The notes beneath the pieces are model-generated. The model was not told the origin of the DNA and did no database searches. It saw nothing but the letters and a program-made list of their open reading frames with translations. A stretch of 56,017 nt of DNA, taken from the NCBI GenBank assembly GCA_029855935.1, contig JAGSHN010000008.1:1-56017 (forward strand). The letters run 5' to 3'. Origin of the DNA: Candidatus Thorarchaeota archaeon. GTDB lineage: Archaea > Asgardarchaeota > Thorarchaeia > Thorarchaeales > Thorarchaeaceae. A program made the translations under genes and the position numbers. Every line of letters begins with the position of its first letter. Within the stretch, counting starts at the first letter, position 1. Below, piece by piece: positions 8,980 to 16,952 of the stretch.

Positions 8980-11316
8980 TCATTTGTTGCCCCCATACCT
9001 ATCGCCCTCGGAATGGGCCACAACGTTCCCGTCCGGGTCAATCAGCCACCAGCGGTCCTTCTTGAGCATTCTTCTCTCGACAGCGAGGACATACCTGCCG
9101 GACTCCTCAATCCTCTCTCGAGAGGAGCTATAGAAGGAGCATTTGTCGAGCGGCAACATAGCAATCTCAGGGGTCTCGCCGTCAGGACCTGCCTGTGCCA
9201 CTGTACTCATAGCCTGTACGGAGAGACTGTAGCGAATCAGCGCAAGTGTTGATCCCTCAGCTTGCTCGAGGCGTTTCTGGTCACAACGCGGACACTTGTC
9301 TCTCCCCTCGCCCTCAGGCTGAATGAAGCGGCAGAGAGCGCAACCGTGACCCTTCAGGGACCCTCCGTATGCCTCTACATCCCACACCTCTGCACAGTCG
9401 GGACACACGGGAATCACGATTCCGAAGGGACTCTGGAAGTCCTTGTCGGGCCGTGTGCGCTGGCACAGCCAGCAGTGTCTCTGGTGGCCCTTGCAGTAGT
9501 ACGTTGTCCTCTTTCTCCTACCTGATGTGTCCTCCACCTCCAGCATCTCAGACTTCAGGTAGAACAGGTCCTTGCCAGTCTCTTCCCTGCAGAGCTCACA
9601 TCGGGCAGACAGGCTCCGCTCTGCTATCCTGCCGTCTGCAAGACGCCGGCTCTCTGTGGTGGCAATGACATCTCCTGTCACGTCGCTCTTGACCGCGTGT
9701 CTCTTGCAGAGGTACGTACCGCGCTTCGAGTGCTGCCTCATACTGCTCTTCAGATACATAGCTGGCCTACCCGACTTCGCGCACACCTCGCACTCCTCGG
9801 CGAGGTCTCTCGCAACGGTCTTCCCTGATGCAAGCTCCACGACCTCAGAGGGTGTGTATACCCGGCCCGTGACACTACAGACGGCAGTGTGCTGAGGACA
9901 TAGTGGCGCCCCGGTCAGACTGTGATGGCTCACACTGCTGGCAAGCCACCACGGGTTTGCAGCGCCGTTCTGTGCACACACAGCGCACTCGGATGCCTCT
10001 GCCCTGTAGACCCTCTTGCCCCCATTGACAACTACTGTCTCGTCGGGCTGAACGATGACGCCTGACGCCTCGCACCTGACGGCGTGATCAGGACAGAGGG
10101 GAGCATTCGTGAAGGAGTGGTGAATGACCGCATCAGGGGCAAGCCACGCGCCACACGCTGCGCACTCTATGTGACACTTGACACAATAGGTGCCGCTGCC
10201 ATAGTCGGCCTCCCGGACGCCCGAGGCGAGTGTCACCCTGCCGCAGTTCGGGCAACGGGCCAGTGTCGGAGGAGCTTCGACTGGCCGGCCAAGTTCAAGC
10301 GGGACCGTCGCGTCAAGGTCGATGTCTGCACACTTCAGACGCACGATGGCCGGGTCCTCGATGTGCCAAGCCGCCAGCACGTTGACCTTGGGGCCTCCAT
10401 CAGGGAGCTGAAAGACGAGCTCTCCTGTCACCATAGTCCTCATCCGAAGCACTACTGCTGAGTTCACGGCAATGATGGGCGGGGTGGATATCTCTCTACG
10501 GTACTCACGAATCCTGCGGTCGTGACTAGTGATTATCTCCCTAGGCTGGCCCTCCTGTTTTGCAATCCTTCTCTGCATCTGCTCTGTCCGGAGGCGGCGC
10601 AGCCGTCGTAGAAACGCTCCGTCCTTGCGCTGCGCGTCGAGTATCTTGGCCACGACAACATCGGCTGCGGTCTCGATTGCCCGTTCCACCTCCTCCAGCG
10701 ACATCCTGAGGGAGGGCTCCACCTCTTCGACCGACAGCAATGAGCCTCGCCGTCGGACGTGCGCCCTCTGAATGTCCGGGCTCCAGCTCCATCGGGTCTG
10801 ACCATTCTGGGTGACCCGTGTCACGACAACAGGGAAGACCCCTCTATTGCCACGTGACTCGTACTCCAGCCACACCTCTACCGCGCTGCACTCGGCACGT
10901 TCAGTGGGGTCATCAATCTCTATGGGAGTGGCCCCGACAGCATAGAATGGCGGTGTCAGCCAGTCAAGGAATTGACTCAGATCAATCTCATTCTCGTGCC
11001 GGTACTCAGCATAGTGGACAGGTACGTAGTCGAGCCCTCTTGTGAGGGCCTCCACTAGAGGGTGATGCATCGTGACCAACACAACGGTGGTCGATGGGTC
11101 AACAAAGGGCTCGACCACATCACGGGGGTCGAATTTCAAGAGGTATTGCCCTGCTCCCGGCAGACCGAACACTGATGCTGAGACCTCGTCCAGCACCGTC
11201 TTCAGACCCGGACCAGCCTCCTCGACCTCCACGCCCTGTTCTCGCAGGCGGGCGGAGACGAAGTCCCTGAGCTCGTCGCGCGGGTCGCGAGTGTCAAAGG
11301 GATGTGCTATTGTCAT
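8980..11316 (-). CDS. Protein with tandem Cys/His zinc modules, helicase partner
   Basis: This 778-residue protein begins with an ATG that overlaps the TGA of the kinase-helicase gene by four bases (ATGA), so the two are translationally coupled. The first 350 residues have an alpha/beta region and then a highly charged Arg-rich helix (about 225-270) that resembles the coiled arm seen near the C-terminus of RapA-type SNF2 enzymes; that comparison is tentative. From about residue 353 it is dominated by Cys/His pairs. After CPNC/CVKC come four modules of about 65 residues, each with CxxC, a downstream LC or YC followed by xxH, and a Cys or Ser then a Gly turn (CAAC/LCPDH, CAVC/LCPQH, CEVC/LCKRH, CELC/YCKGH). 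CWLC, CPDC, CALC and CPRC pairs follow. Such arrays normally bind zinc and mediate nucleic-acid or protein contacts. The last 80 residues are not zinc-binding. Unlike any family I can name. Confidence 0.8.
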   Translation of the reverse strand: MTIAHPFDTRDPRDELRDFVSARLREQGVEVEEAGPGLKTVLDEVSASVFGLPGAGQYLLKFDPRDVVEPFVDPSTTVVLVTMHHPLVEALTRGLDYVPVHYAEYRHENEIDLSQFLDWLTPPFYAVGATPIEIDDPTERAECSAVEVWLEYESRGNRGVFPVVVTRVTQNGQTRWSWSPDIQRAHVRRRGSLLSVEEVEPSLRMSLEEVERAIETAADVVVAKILDAQRKDGAFLRRLRRLRTEQMQRRIAKQEGQPREIITSHDRRIREYRREISTPPIIAVNSAVVLRMRTMVTGELVFQLPDGGPKVNVLAAWHIEDPAIVRLKCADIDLDATVPLELGRPVEAPPTLARCPNCGRVTLASGVREADYGSGTYCVKCHIECAACGAWLAPDAVIHHSFTNAPLCPDHAVRCEASGVIVQPDETVVVNGGKRVYRAEASECAVCAQNGAANPWWLASSVSHHSLTGAPLCPQHTAVCSVTGRVYTPSEVVELASGKTVARDLAEECEVCAKSGRPAMYLKSSMRQHSKRGTYLCKRHAVKSDVTGDVIATTESRRLADGRIAERSLSARCELCREETGKDLFYLKSEMLEVEDTSGRRKRTTYYCKGHQRHCWLCQRTRPDKDFQSPFGIVIPVCPDCAEVWDVEAYGGSLKGHGCALCRFIQPEGEGRDKCPRCDQKRLEQAEGSTLALIRYSLSVQAMSTVAQAGPDGETPEIAMLPLDKCSFYSSSRERIEESGRYVLAVERRMLKKDRWWLIDPDGNVVAHSEGDRYGGNK

Positions 11317-14300
11317 CCGATGGCCACCCCCTCTGCGCCCTCTCGCTGCGCGTCCTTCTGACGTTCCTCGTCCGCCTCTGTAGGCAACACAATCTGGCGG
11401 CGAGCCTCGAGCTTCCGTGCTGCCTCCATCAGCCTCTTGAACTGGGTCCTCATCTGCTGCCTCTTTATGCGTCCCTCAAGATAGGCGTTGTACAGTTCGT
11501 CGACCTGCTTTGTGATGTCAATAGACGAGTAGAGGCTCACCAAGTCGAGCTCGCCGACTGTCTCTTGGAATAGCAGAAGGTAGTCCTTATAGGCCTCCCA
11601 GAGAGCCTTCTCCTCCTTGAGGTCGTACATAATGGTCGCGACGAAGACCATCGGATTCCTCTGTCTCAGCCGCTGAACACGGCCAATCCTCTGTTCCAGC
11701 TCTACAGGTGATCTCGGCAGGTCCATATTGATGAGGAAGTTACCGTACTGAAGATTCAGTCCACGGGACTGAGCCCGGCCGCAGACCAGGACCTCGATCT
11801 CGCCCCGATTGAACCGCCTCAGCAGGTTCTGCCGATCCATAATGCTCATCCCTGTCGTGAAGCCGTCTATCGCAACACTTGGCATTGCCCGCTTCAGGGT
11901 CTTGAGAATGGCATCGCGACCAAGATTTGTCCCTGCAAACACGATGACCGGAGAGACACCAAGACCTGCTGAGTCAACCTCCCACTCACCCATCTTGACC
12001 TTCTGCCTTGTTGTCTGATGCCTCTTGAGCACATCGATCAGTGCCCTGAGCTTCGGGTCGCTCATCATCCTGCCAGGGTCGCTGAATATCTCCTCAGTCT
12101 CCTGCAGAATGATTCTGATGGCTGACTTCACATCCTTGCTGAATCCTCGTCTGCGGAGAAGAAGGCGCAGCTGAGTCGCCGTCCGTGACTCCTTGCCCGT
12201 CTTCGTCCGTTGGTGAATGGCCAGCGCGAGTTCGTTAACCGACTGAGTGAACCAGCGGAAGAGGACCCGGCCTATACGTTGAACGTCGTCCCCCTCCGCA
12301 AGCAGTTGGCGAATGGCTCTCTCGATCCTCTTCTCGGACTTGCCAAGCTGGACGATGATGTTCTTCGCCTCCCTCTTCGGGAAGATTATGCTGGGCACAT
12401 CTGCCCGCGTATGACGAATCATCACTTGGGAGAGCAGACCGCGGAGCTGCCTGAGGTCCTGAAGGGACGCTGTTGAACCGTATCTCTTTGCGAATTCCCT
12501 GTAGTCTCCAGCAAGGATTGGGTCGATGGCTCGTATCATAGGGTAGATCTCAGATGGAGACCTCTTCATCGGTGTGGCTGTCACAAGCAGGAGATATCTC
12601 GGGTCCAGTCGGTACAGCCTCTGCCATCTACGACCCTCTGGACTTGCCCCCAGCTCGTGGGCCTCGTCAACGACGACGGCATCCCACTTTATGCGACTCG
12701 GCTCGAAGAGCTCCCACGTACTGTCGACATCTTTTGGATAGATGTCGGCATAGGCCTCAGGGATTGGACGGTCCTCAAGAGCGTGCCAGAAGGTCGCGAT
12801 GATCCGCTCGCCCTCGACAGGCCGGGGCTCGCCCGGCTCCCAGATCCTGAAGCCGCCGGGGTCATCGGGTCCGAGGTGGAACTTCTCGTCGAGCTCCGAG
12901 AGCCACTGGTACTGTAGCTCGCTGCTCGGCACAAGAATCAGAATGGAGTCAATCAGGTCACGGTAGATGAGCTCTCTCAAGATTATGCCGCACTCGATGG
13001 TCTTGCCCAGTCCCACGCTGTCAGCGATTATGCATCTGCCGTCGAGGTCCCTCAATGCTCTGAGGACGGTGTCCTCTTGATGCTCGAACGGCTTGATGTC
13101 CAGTGAATAGTAGACCTCAAGCGTTTCGAACCTGATACCAGACCTCGCAAAGGCCAGCATCGACTTTGGCGTGGGCGTCGGCGTATTGATCAGCCGCAGC
13201 CGGCCCCCTCTGACCACCCGCGGTGTCTTCGGTGCCAACAGAGGGTCGCTGGACTTGCAGATGCTCTTGTGGATCTTCCAGAGCTCATAGTTCGTTGTGG
13301 ACCAATAGCAGTTTGGACAGGTGTAGAGCATGATGTCGGATGTCGATCTGGAGCCACCACCACCATCAGTCTGGACATTGGGATGCGCCTCTGCGTAGTG
13401 AGCGTTCAGCGAACTCAGCGGCACCTCCTTCGAGCAGACGGGACAGACCGCAGTCGGGCTCTCATAGACAAGAGGAGTCAGACAGTGATAGCAGAGAGCC
13501 CAGCCCGGTGCGGTCGGCGCCCCACACTCAGGGTTGGGGCACAGTTCGTGGACCTTCTTTCGTCGTAGTCCAGCCACGGTTGCGCGTCGTATGAGCCTCG
13601 CAAAATCGCGGATCGTGGGCCTCTTCTGTGGAGGCTGTTCCCAGCAGTCCCTGCATAGTGATATGAACTCCTTTAGAGCGTGATTGGTCAGTACCCATTG
13701 CGGCCATCCCCTCTCCGGACCCGCGTTTGCGTCTCCGCGAATGTCGCCCTCCAGCACCCAGTAGAACAAAAGACCCAGGGAGAACATATCGTGCCACGGC
13801 TGAGCGGGCGTCCCGGGTACCAGCTGGTCATGGTCTGCCCAGTCCCTTGAGCCCTCGCCATGCCCCAGCTCGCCGATTCTCAGTGCTATGCCAAGGTCTA
13901 TGAGTGCGACTGTGCCGTCCTCCGCATAGAGCACGTTCCGCGGGTTGATGTCCCGATGGACGAGGCCAAGATCCACATGAAGGTGATACACAAGACCAAT
14001 GAGGCGCTGAGCGAAGTTCAGGAATCTCTCCTCGCTGTCCTCTCTGTCAAGAAACGGGTTCTCGCCGTTGCCCCGGTCCTTGAGAATGACCGACAGAGGC
14101 TGTCCCTCATAGTAGCGCCGGTAGGATGTGTATCCGCCGGGGCCGCTGTCGTCCTCGTAGACGGCGTGCTGAAAGCCGGACTTGACAATCTTGGAGAGAA
14201 TTCGATGCTCGCGACGGATGAGATCAGCATAGTCGGGACTCAGAGCACGCTTTCCGACATAGAGCCTTCCCACACTGTCGTTGAGGTCGCGGAAGAGAAC

Positions 14301-14366
14301 TATCTCTGCTTGGCCGCCGCGCGCGAGAACACGTACCTCTTGCCACCTGAACCGCCGCGCCGGCAC
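11313..14366 (-). CDS. Ser/Thr kinase - zinc finger - SNF2-type helicase fusion
   Basis: This is a 1017-residue single chain. Residues 1-275 are a protein kinase: ARGGQAEIVLF as glycine loop, VGKRAL with the lysine, HRDINPRNV near 136 as catalytic loop, and IDLGIA in place of DFG (Asp kept). Residues 280-375 hold four-cysteine and C2H2-type zinc fingers (CPNPEC/CYHC, CPVC with a spaced HxxxxH, CPNC with HKSIC). Residues 395-1000 are an SF2/SNF2 translocase: Walker A ADSVGLGKT near 446, DEAH near 567, TATPMK as motif III, and QRIGRVQRLRQ near 891 as motif VI. Both engines look intact. SNF2 proteins translocate on double-stranded DNA and remodel bound proteins. Upstream by 7 bases is a small FHA-like gene, and downstream the zinc-module gene overlaps by four bases. 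The fused kinase may phosphorylate partners when the helicase engages DNA (inference). Confidence 0.93.
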   Translation of the reverse strand: MPARRFRWQEVRVLARGGQAEIVLFRDLNDSVGRLYVGKRALSPDYADLIRREHRILSKIVKSGFQHAVYEDDSGPGGYTSYRRYYEGQPLSVILKDRGNGENPFLDREDSEERFLNFAQRLIGLVYHLHVDLGLVHRDINPRNVLYAEDGTVALIDLGIALRIGELGHGEGSRDWADHDQLVPGTPAQPWHDMFSLGLLFYWVLEGDIRGDANAGPERGWPQWVLTNHALKEFISLCRDCWEQPPQKRPTIRDFARLIRRATVAGLRRKKVHELCPNPECGAPTAPGWALCYHCLTPLVYESPTAVCPVCSKEVPLSSLNAHYAEAHPNVQTDGGGGSRSTSDIMLYTCPNCYWSTTNYELWKIHKSICKSSDPLLAPKTPRVVRGGRLRLINTPTPTPKSMLAFARSGIRFETLEVYYSLDIKPFEHQEDTVLRALRDLDGRCIIADSVGLGKTIECGIILRELIYRDLIDSILILVPSSELQYQWLSELDEKFHLGPDDPGGFRIWEPGEPRPVEGERIIATFWHALEDRPIPEAYADIYPKDVDSTWELFEPSRIKWDAVVVDEAHELGASPEGRRWQRLYRLDPRYLLLVTATPMKRSPSEIYPMIRAIDPILAGDYREFAKRYGSTASLQDLRQLRGLLSQVMIRHTRADVPSIIFPKREAKNIIVQLGKSEKRIERAIRQLLAEGDDVQRIGRVLFRWFTQSVNELALAIHQRTKTGKESRTATQLRLLLRRRGFSKDVKSAIRIILQETEEIFSDPGRMMSDPKLRALIDVLKRHQTTRQKVKMGEWEVDSAGLGVSPVIVFAGTNLGRDAILKTLKRAMPSVAIDGFTTGMSIMDRQNLLRRFNRGEIEVLVCGRAQSRGLNLQYGNFLINMDLPRSPVELEQRIGRVQRLRQRNPMVFVATIMYDLKEEKALWEAYKDYLLLFQETVGELDLVSLYSSIDITKQVDELYNAYLEGRIKRQQMRTQFKRLMEAARKLEARRQIVLPTEADEERQKDAQREGAEGVAIG

Positions 14367-14373
14367 TGTCGAT

Positions 14374-14847
14374 TCACCCCTTTATCTTGAAGACCCACCA
14401 CGGACCGAGGAGGCCCCACAGAACCTGCCCTCGGCCTACCCCCATAGGCTCACTGCCTGCACCAGCATCAGCAACCCACTTGCCTTGGCTCGACAGGACA
14501 GCCACACCCTGACCGAGCCACCGGACATTGCCGTTCACATTCCAGACCACAAGTGCTGCGCCGTCAAATCGCAGACCGGGGTCCACCATCACGTGATCAA
14601 TATCTGCAATGTCAACGTCTTCAATGGGGAACATTCGCCCAATCCTGACGCCCCTCCCCTCACGAAGGACAAAAGAGAACGTTGCGGGCTGTCCTGGTCG
14701 AATGTCCAGAAGTGTGAGTGAGGGTGCAGCAAGCTCTCTCTGGGCCGGTGCTGCAAGACCTGAACTCGGAGGATGCAGGTCTGCCCAAGAACTCACGGTC
14801 TTTCTGAGCCGCTCGGGGTCAAGGAACTCTGTGACTTCCGCTCCCAA
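14374..14847 (-). CDS. Small FHA-like protein, first gene of the kinase-helicase operon
   Basis: This 157-residue frame starts at TTG, with AGGTG seven bases upstream, and stops seven bases before the kinase-helicase ATG. The middle and C-terminal parts are a run of beta strands: VRIGRMFP resembles the first FHA signature (GR), and WNVNGNVRWLGQG sits where strands and the Asn turn of an FHA domain would be. The SxxH signature is not visible, so an FHA fold is only a suggestion. The protein is soluble, with no signal peptide. Its position at the head of the leftward operon makes it likely to be an adaptor or sensor for the kinase-helicase. It could also be an unrelated beta-sandwich protein. 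Confidence 0.62.
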   Translation of the reverse strand: MGAEVTEFLDPERLRKTVSSWADLHPPSSGLAAPAQRELAAPSLTLLDIRPGQPATFSFVLREGRGVRIGRMFPIEDVDIADIDHVMVDPGLRFDGAALVVWNVNGNVRWLGQGVAVLSSQGKWVADAGAGSEPMGVGRGQVLWGLLGPWWVFKIKG

Positions 14848-15897
14848 CTAAAGGCACCTAGCTACCGGTTCTTGGGGGACCTGAGCACGCTGACGGGATA
14901 TAACAGTTGTTTGCCTTGACCATCGGATGCGTTCTGGCAGTTCCTCCGCTATTCTCGCCGATTCCCAGTCTCGGCGGGGGATCAGAGACAGTATGACTCG
15001 CTTGGACTGACAACTACTGGACAACTCTGCGAGCGCAGAGGCACTCAAAGAGCGCTTGCGTATTCCGCTGGTGCTAGATAGAGTGACAGTCCCAGTTTCC
15101 AGTTGGAGGATTGTGCAGCACGGGAAAAGAACATTGCTGGGTTCAGCAGACACGTACGGAGATGATGTAGATGGTCTGCTCCAAGTCATTCAGGGCGTGG
15201 GCAATAGTAACAGCCGTTTCGGCTGCATTGCTGGCAAGAATGGCTGGATTGCATCCTGTACTGATTGCCGTCTCGACTGGTCTCATGGGATATGTTCTGG
15301 TACTGCTCGTGCCCAGTATCGTTCTCGAATCGGTCCGCAATCGAATCAGAGTATAGGACGGCGGAAAAGAGATTGAAGAATGCAGCGAGACAAGAATGAG
15401 CTCAGTACTCATTGACTACGCGGAGAGAAGCGTGTTGTTTGTGGCGCTCCTCGTAGGCCACTCTGAGTCATCAGTAACTGTGAAGGACATCTTGAACGTG
15501 ACTGTGGTACTACTAGCTGCGAAACTCTTCAGGAAGACTGAGAAGGGAATCTGTGAAGACTGGTACATTATGGGAACATTTGCAAGCGTTGCAATGGCAT
15601 TCTTCCTCTCGTGGTTGACCTTCCCCGTACTTATGCCGTGAGGAGAGTGGGGGCACCACAGCACAACACGGACAGGAAGAGAGGTCCTATGGCCTGCGAT
15701 TGCATATTCTTCAATGGCCACAGACTAGGTTGGGCTCAGAGACCCTGATCGGCCGAGTCTACTATGTCCCCTAGGCGTGCCATGATTACACCCTGCGTAT
15801 TTGGGCAGAGTCATCGAGGAGGACAAGTTCTGTCTGCAAAAACGCCTTATGCTGCGGCGTACTAGGTCAATACACCGTACTCGCGTGAGGTGGTGCA
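14848..15897. other. 1.05 kb stretch without a confident gene
   Basis: This stretch separates the leftward operon from the RAM gene. It should hold the promoter of the leftward operon (right of 14847) and that of the RAM gene. Only short frames are present. Two on the plus strand, 15171-15356 and 15396-15641, lie in the same frame and encode hydrophobic segments, listed separately. Other frames overlap each other on both strands and show no domain or ribosome site. I see no tRNA-like fold, inverted repeat of note or mobile-element end. Confidence 0.5.
15396..15641 (+). CDS. Possible small membrane protein (81 aa), perhaps a remnant
   Basis: The frame encodes about 81 residues with two hydrophobic stretches, the last near residues 58-80, and so could be a small membrane protein. 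Forty bases upstream, in the same reading frame, 15171-15356 encodes another 61 residues that are also hydrophobic and end in TAG. Together they may be the remains of one membrane protein split by a stop codon. No strong ribosome site stands in front of either start and no family is recognisable. It could equally be non-coding. Confidence 0.28.
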   Translation: MSSVLIDYAERSVLFVALLVGHSESSVTVKDILNVTVVLLAAKLFRKTEKGICEDWYIMGTFASVAMAFFLSWLTFPVLMP

Positions 15898-16122
15898 ATG
15901 GTAGAGATCATTGTCCTCATCAATGTGAAGGCTGGGACCGTGGAGCAAGTCTTCAAACACATCGCCAAGATCGATGGTGTGAAGAAGATAAACGTGGTCA
16001 CAGGTACCTACGATATCATCGTGTATGCAGAACTTCCCTCAAGAGCAAACATCAGAGGCTTCATCTCAGAGATTCACGAACATGACGGAATCGACAGGAC
16101 CGAGACCTGTGTCGTCATCTGA
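15898..16122 (+). CDS. Solo RAM (Lrp/AsnC effector-binding) domain protein
   Basis: This 74-residue protein begins with ATG behind GAGGTGGT. The sequence matches the ligand-binding half of Lrp/AsnC regulators along its whole length: an initial strand (EIIVLINVKAG), a helix (TVEQVFKHIAKIDGV), the VVTGTYDIIVYAE strand-turn-strand with the Gly-x-Tyr-Asp signature, and a second helix. The helix-turn-helix DNA-binding part is absent, and the gene is too short to hold one. Stand-alone RAM proteins are common in archaea; they form oligomeric rings, bind amino acids and can modulate full-length Lrp proteins. It has its own start and no close operon partner; the next gene begins 193 bases downstream. 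Confidence 0.9.
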   Translation: MVEIIVLINVKAGTVEQVFKHIAKIDGVKKINVVTGTYDIIVYAELPSRANIRGFISEIHEHDGIDRTETCVVI

Positions 16123-16315
16123 GAGACAGAATGTAGGACTTGATGCCGTCCTGTGACTGGCAAGCCCACAACCACCAGTGGCAGTAGGCGTTGTTGCTTA
16201 CTGCTCTTCTTCATTTTGCCATTCCAGACCACTGTGCGCGTCACGCCCGGAGGTCGTCTTGGCCACCAGAAGACATAACGGGCACCGACGAGGGAAGAAC
16301 AGCGGTGAAAACGCA

Positions 16316-16885
16316 ATGATCTGGGTGACACGAGATCACGTCCACGTGGACAGGGTTGCCAGCCCCTGGCTCATTAGGAGATTTATTGACACCGAGGCGC
16401 AGTTTGTCTTTCTGCCACGAGACAAGATCAAGGACTTTGTCGAGGCGACTGGCGCTACTCCGTTTGATACTGGTCTGGGTATCGGTCCGGACCATCACGA
16501 GTGCGATGGCGAGCGGCACTGTACTTTCGATGCGCTTGTGGAGAAATACCATCTGGGGGATGACCCTGCTCTCAAGAGGCTGAGAGCCCTTGTCAGGGCC
16601 GCGGACACGGGAGGAATCGAGAACGAACCACGCGCATGGGCACTGGAGCTCGTGGCGATTGGTGCACCAATGATGACGGTAAACGACCACGAGTCACTGG
16701 AGCTTGAATTTCCGCTGTACGACTCACTCTACACGTACTTCCAGTACGAGATAGTCGCCGAGGAGCACCGTGACCAGATGAGGGCCCTCAGGTCAAGAGC
16801 AGAGCGACAAGCGTTTGCCCGCGAGAAGATGGCCGAGCTCAAATCGAGGATGAAGATCTCTCTTCTTCCGAAGACGCGGGACTGA
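16316..16885 (+). CDS. ChrB-type (chromate-resistance) domain protein
   Basis: I place the start at the ATG at 16316, behind GGTGA. The frame is open for 46 more codons upstream, but that part is Cys/Ser/Arg-rich and looks untranslated. The 189-residue protein matches the C-terminal domain of ChrB: WVTRDHVHVDRVASPWLI at the start, where WxxR, HxDRxASPWLI are the family's marks, then FIDTEAQFVF, DHHECDGERHCTFD with clustered His/Cys/Asp that could bind metal, and a helical C-terminal half. ChrB is named for chromate sensing, but stand-alone homologues occur widely without a chromate transporter, and none is present here. The biochemical role is therefore unknown. It is followed 67 bases later by the end of a convergent, broken transporter gene. 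Confidence 0.85.
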   Translation: MIWVTRDHVHVDRVASPWLIRRFIDTEAQFVFLPRDKIKDFVEATGATPFDTGLGIGPDHHECDGERHCTFDALVEKYHLGDDPALKRLRALVRAADTGGIENEPRAWALELVAIGAPMMTVNDHESLELEFPLYDSLYTYFQYEIVAEEHRDQMRALRSRAERQAFAREKMAELKSRMKISLLPKTRD

Positions 16886-16952
16886 GCGGCCATGGACCCG
16901 CCAGCAGGGCGACATCGGTGACAGAGGGGTGGGTGGAATCCTGCAAGAGTGA

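Noticed and set aside
8451-9065. Plus-strand frame of 204 codons across two minus-strand genes
   Set aside because: It spans the gap between the zinc-module and the helical gene, shows no domain and lies opposite SD-led genes.
14848-15189. Minus-strand frame of 113 codons upstream of the FHA-like gene
   Set aside because: Ser/Arg-rich shadow-like sequence without a start site; it occupies the expected promoter region of the leftward operon.
16178-16315. Extension of the ChrB-type protein to an ATG at 16178
   Set aside because: The extra 46 residues are Cys/Ser/Arg-rich with no homology to the family, while the ATG at 16316 has a ribosome site and begins at the conserved domain start.
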